DNA of 8,621 bases. Origin: Legionella sp. Its GTDB lineage: Bacteria > Pseudomonadota > Gammaproteobacteria > Legionellales > Legionellaceae. The notes below the pieces were generated by a model. It did not search any database. It was not told the origin of the DNA and worked only from the letters and a program-made list of their open reading frames with translations. The position numbers and the translations under genes are program-made. Below are positions 5,801 to 8,621 of the stretch, piece by piece. Location: positions 1 through 8,621 of the forward strand of contig SCSO01000032.1 in the NCBI GenBank assembly GCA_004297865.1, in the 5' to 3' direction. The first letter of the stretch is position 1. Every line of letters begins with the position of its first letter.

Positions 5801-8621
5801 ACTAAAAATATTGATCTGTATTTAACCGATGACATAAACCAAAAAATGGCTGAACACCATCGGCAATTTTTTTGGCCTATGTTTGCCAAATTTGTTGTCC
5901 CCGAGAAACGTCAATTAGTACTCAATGCACTTAAGAATTTTTCCTTGCTGGTTACCTTTTGTCAGGAAAATGAGGAAACTCTACAAAAATTCATGGAGCC
6001 TGCTTATCCCAAATTCCGTGAAGATGCCTTAGCGATTATGCAACAAATACAGGGATTAGAAGACCTGACTCTAGAAGATATGATTGATTATCCAAAAATT
6101 CTCAATCAGACAATTGGGCAATTACAATCCAGTCCTTTGCAAATCGTCAAACAAGACGCCAAGTTACGCGCGCATTTAATTGCGGATTTAGGTCCTTATT
6201 TGAGTGGTCCCTTTCTTAAGCATGCAGCAGCTTTATTTGCTATGACGGATTATCAACAACTTAACACTTCATTAACTACTGGGGATAATGCTAAGCAATT
6301 CCTTGAGTATGCGCTTACTACGGATCTCGATTTGGGGAATAGCGATACATTAATCACTTCTCTCAAAACCTTCTTTAAGCTCGATGATTTTAAAACCCTC
6401 GATCAAAGAGCCTTGCAATATGGTGAAGCATTACAAAAACTGCAAAAAGAATTTGTCGATAGTCCACAATTACTAATCAAAGAAGAGAAAATTGATGAGA
6501 TACTCGCTATTTTACAAAATAAAATCTTACCTTCTTTAATTAACTTATATCCTATTGAAAACAGACAAGACTTATTCGCTTTAATCACCCCCCTAAGACT
6601 TAAAGAAATATTGATTGCAGAAGGGATGGAATTATTTGCCAACACCGAACCTCAGGCATTTGCTGAAAAATTATTCTCTAAACTAAATAACGGGCAGCCC
6701 CTACCTGAACCCATTAATCTTGCGGAAGAAATCAACCACTCTCGTGAAGTACTACAAGATAAATTTATGGAATTAGCCGGTAGTAGTCCCATAAGTTTAG
6801 TGATGGATAATTTATTCAGCCCTACAAAATGGTTTTCAGCAGCGCAAAATCCGCATTACTTGTTAGAACCTAGACTTACACAGTTTATAGAAAGTGAGGA
6901 ATTTTTTAACGCGATTTCGCTACTACTTCCTTACACCACTTGGCTGGATTTAAAGGATAAAATCAAAAATAATAAAAGTACGACTATACAATTCGCGAGA
7001 GCCTTACTGGATATCGCCAAATCCGATCAAGAGCAAGGTAAATCTAGCTCCCTAAATGAAAATAGATTATTGGAATTAGTGAATCAATTTTATGCTACAC
7101 ATTACCAAACTTCTATTGTTGTAACCGAAGAAGGAATGAAGGAATTCGCAGCGATTAGAAAGGCTCTGGATGAAAACCCACTTCCGCTTTTAAATGAGAA
7201 TGCCACTTCGAAGCTATCTAATACTGCACATGATTCTTTATTACCCTTATTAGCTAACTTCATTAAAAATCCCGAGAAAAAAGCCGCTTTCGTTAATACT
7301 ATTGTCGATAAAGCAACAATGGTGAATTATTTATATCAAAATAGAAATCACTTAATGCAACTCAACTCTGCTAATTCTTTAGTGGCTGCGATGCACTTAA
7401 TCAATAGCCTTATTCCTAATAACCCAGAGAAGCTCACTCAAGCTGATCTAGTGAATCCGGAGCAAGAAGCGCAACACGCATTAACTCATATGGTTACTGA
7501 GAGCAAAACAATTGCGATTAGAAGTTATTTAGCCAGTGAGCATTTTTCCGAATTGCTCTATCACTTTTTCAATCCAGAGGATTATGCAGCGATTAAACTG
7601 GTGCTAGCTGACCCCATTAAAGTTGATGCCTTAATGAATAAGTTGTTGGCTCAGGGTATTGATTCACTAGATGAAGCCCAATTAATTGCTCTATTTAGGA
7701 GTGAGGATTCTTTAAAGAGTATTCAATCCATTAAATCTCATTTAAATGCTTTTGAGCAGGCATTACAATCTATTGCAAAAAACCGCTCTGCCAGCGTTGA
7801 TAAAAGTAAAATCGCTGATTTGTTAGTGGAGATGTGTGTTCCTGCTTTATTTCACCCGGAATTTTATTCTTCATTAAATGAGTTACTGGGCTTTTTAACT
7901 GTCGAAGATCTAACAACCTTAATTGAGACATTAGGTAAAGAAAATCCTAAAGACAAAGCCGAACAAATCTTGGATTTATTAGACATATTAAAAGAACAAG
8001 ATGTGGATGATTTGCAAGAACTCTTTTTAACTTTACCCGCTGAAAGTGGCATGGATTTCGAAAAATTGCCCTTAGCCCAAACAATCAAATTAATGGCAGA
8101 TCTTTTAGAAGACATTGCAAATTGTCATGGTCATTATAATCAGCATGATATAAAAGGAGCGCAAGGCTCACAGAAACCAGCCAAACTTCTTGAGCATGTA
8201 AGTCCGAATCTTAGATCTCAAAAAGTAGAAGCAAGTGATTCTTTCTTTAGTGGTTTCTCACGCAAAATATTTTTTATTCAGGCAGTAAGAAATGGTTTGC
8301 CTACGGTTAGCCAAGTGAATGGAGACTCTAGTGCCATTCGTCTCAAGCATCTTGAGCGGGTTAAAGATCATATTTTAAGACCTTTATGGTGGACCAATAA
8401 TACTTCAGGTTTTGGATATAGACTAGTAAAAGCCGGCCGTGATTTTGTTTATGCAGTGCAGAATTTTGCTTTTGCCGTTTTAAACTTTTTCAAAAGAATC
8501 GCTAACTTTTTTACCAATAATTATTTTACCATATCCCAAAGAAATCCTGTCAGCAGCGATTTCAATGATACTGCGTTTCAATTTTCTAAAGATGCTAACG
8601 AACTAGTGCCATTGGATGCCA
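2798..8621 (+). CDS. Giant protein with N-terminal SF2 helicase-like ATPase domain; candidate Dot/Icm effector (3' end beyond window)
   Basis: An uninterrupted frame of 1941 complete codons is still open at the right edge. ATG 2798 is the first possible start, because an in-frame TGA lies at 2789-2791; no Shine-Dalgarno is visible. I do not recognise a named gene. The N-terminal ~790 residues are a superfamily 2 helicase/ATPase. Motif I is ATGTGKT (170-176, lysine 175) and motif Ia region is AVPDKLVRQF (196-205). IIASSEQLL is at 250-258, motif II is DEQH (278-281) and motif III is TATP (306-309). The second RecA-like domain begins at KMLFIVDD (420-427), is interrupted by about 280 residues, then resumes with motif V TEGFSD (743-748) and motif VI QGIGRNR (773-779). 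A basic patch KKRKR is at 694-698. The remaining ~1150 residues have no recognised domain and look largely helical; hydrophobic segments lie near 911-947 and 1883-1910, each containing FFKRI. The gene diverges from msbA behind a PmrA-like box. This, with its size and eukaryote-directed features, suggests a translocated effector. A cytoplasmic restriction- or repair-type helicase is the alternative. Confidence 0.9.
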   Translation, partial: MKLSPSQKKKLVESARSVYLGYVALDFFKNHSFNIDGQKTTLFAECQTLTQALEKRKNLVINHVNYELSLEGESPKYQISLKRVMGSSPAEMKPLLDYKDQDLLNIFTKQKLTIEEQNSQYHLSNTIQDKVNIGGPEKMDLYRTHLSTLHDIIKKLETEDDTTNLLIALATGTGKTFVQALWLLILNLAGNHAFFAVPDKLVRQFQKDLKRLLPDVFVEQVKIIRQGAKQEDDEALLSSLEAENSTPQMIIASSEQLLDDHYQALAAANPQTTFLSFDEQHLIMKYEARRVRLIELSKRMLTMFLTATPNRETYDLAGQKPVAIMSSGQKQKSGQGQFPVMLTLEAENITDKNSLRNYHFWTVDFWRNILNSILLSFSNSIQEECSSIGVSIVEHLPFLIHYKPDENNARWGMQVPMARKMLFIVDDNETLINFANALKSLESYASYVNASVYKNGNLVDRSEIASFFQIPDAEREVQSEDSYYKRSEYTRNLAPFAAHVGSRISQINVKEQIRYNISHAMIEYLLTDLTGLDEITLNRMRKEQPQELQALVKRALNANNPPRQATYYIEKLKTLIDEKGATEVATILNSLYELLKKYSQDEELQPPNQSNKDKNFNDFVDNWYLNYELIDKLNRNDNNLWNQLKGYVDKHFMLGVMSGMSTAETPIEESKPFFGFNKETYSMYNDGVLVDRAKKRKRTSLETLNDESYESMFTPNYNQLTEEQADNYFRLGFVGVYVSNKKTEGFSDRNLHTVVNLSERKISPTNSPDALIQGIGRNRGLDDTIVPTYIHARGRGEATTFDLNNLKKDDYYPDLFTAQSQYNKEFLQVLGERVGLEIVQWFNGNVAPDDSIDQELLKRQTLKIIARALREINDKNDHNIELSRGQLSTVISIAMDTLDTQIKQMKDPFKLSIFIKVLGSVANFISEVYYFFKRIPPYFGILYFRLFGENQPKVEGQSTPDEVYIKILNNLSYKQMVEKINVAREFQGWLVRGAKGAEHRITKNIDLYLTDDINQKMAEHHRQFFWPMFAKFVVPEKRQLVLNALKNFSLLVTFCQENEETLQKFMEPAYPKFREDALAIMQQIQGLEDLTLEDMIDYPKILNQTIGQLQSSPLQIVKQDAKLRAHLIADLGPYLSGPFLKHAAALFAMTDYQQLNTSLTTGDNAKQFLEYALTTDLDLGNSDTLITSLKTFFKLDDFKTLDQRALQYGEALQKLQKEFVDSPQLLIKEEKIDEILAILQNKILPSLINLYPIENRQDLFALITPLRLKEILIAEGMELFANTEPQAFAEKLFSKLNNGQPLPEPINLAEEINHSREVLQDKFMELAGSSPISLVMDNLFSPTKWFSAAQNPHYLLEPRLTQFIESEEFFNAISLLLPYTTWLDLKDKIKNNKSTTIQFARALLDIAKSDQEQGKSSSLNENRLLELVNQFYATHYQTSIVVTEEGMKEFAAIRKALDENPLPLLNENATSKLSNTAHDSLLPLLANFIKNPEKKAAFVNTIVDKATMVNYLYQNRNHLMQLNSANSLVAAMHLINSLIPNNPEKLTQADLVNPEQEAQHALTHMVTESKTIAIRSYLASEHFSELLYHFFNPEDYAAIKLVLADPIKVDALMNKLLAQGIDSLDEAQLIALFRSEDSLKSIQSIKSHLNAFEQALQSIAKNRSASVDKSKIADLLVEMCVPALFHPEFYSSLNELLGFLTVEDLTTLIETLGKENPKDKAEQILDLLDILKEQDVDDLQELFLTLPAESGMDFEKLPLAQTIKLMADLLEDIANCHGHYNQHDIKGAQGSQKPAKLLEHVSPNLRSQKVEASDSFFSGFSRKIFFIQAVRNGLPTVSQVNGDSSAIRLKHLERVKDHILRPLWWTNNTSGFGYRLVKAGRDFVYAVQNFAFAVLNFFKRIANFFTNNYFTISQRNPVSSDFNDTAFQFSKDANELVPLDA
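2819..2827 (+). repeat. Run of nine A at codons 8-10 of the large gene
   Basis: Nine consecutive A encode three lysines just after the start of the large gene. The main frame is intact with nine. Loss of one A would join a different upstream ATG (2791) to the main frame, while a gain or loss would break the frame from ATG 2798. Slippage during replication or transcription is conceivable but not shown. An equal run exists in the housekeeping gene lpxK, so such runs are not special here. Confidence 0.4.

Noticed and set aside
6403..6645. Minus-strand open frame of 80 codons opposite the giant gene
   Set aside because: It is rich in Ser, Ile and Asn from antisense reading of an A+T-rich gene, with no recognisable product.
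7864..8115. Minus-strand open frame of 83 codons opposite the giant gene
   Set aside because: Its serine/lysine-rich composition mirrors the leucine- and glutamate-rich sense strand. It has no promoter or ribosome site.

Overview
The window looks like a chromosomal segment from a gammaproteobacterium of the Legionella/Coxiella group (Legionellales). This is inferred from the moderate-to-low G+C content, the style of the MsbA and LpxK proteins, and above all a near-consensus PmrA operator in front of a very large, eukaryote-directed-looking protein gene. No rRNA, tRNA, CRISPR array, insertion sequence or phage gene was seen.

Left part (1-2665, minus strand): a two-gene lipid A operon, msbA then lpxK. 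The stop codon of msbA and the start of lpxK share one base (TAATG). MsbA flips lipid A-core across the inner membrane, and LpxK adds the 4'-phosphate to the lipid A precursor. lpxK runs off the left edge and lacks only its last residues. A plausible sigma-70 promoter for the operon lies at 2697-2726.

Middle (2666-2797): a 132-base divergent intergenic region. It holds the msbA promoter, a tandem direct repeat ATTAATGTT-CC-CTTAATGTT (2733-2752) that matches the PmrA box of Legionella and Coxiella, and a -10-like TAAAAT (2760-2765) facing right.

Right part (2798-8621, plus strand): one uninterrupted reading frame of at least 1941 codons, still open at the right edge. The first ~790 residues carry superfamily 2 helicase motifs (GTGKT, DEQH, TATP, TEGFSD, QGIGRNR), with a large insertion inside the second RecA-like domain. 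The remaining ~1150 residues are mostly helical-looking, with no recognised domain, and contain two hydrophobic segments sharing the core FFKRI. A PmrA box, great size, a basic KKRKR patch and hydrophobic patches together make this a good candidate for a Dot/Icm type IV secreted effector with a helicase-like head. That role is inferred. The C-terminus, where a secretion signal would lie, is outside the window.
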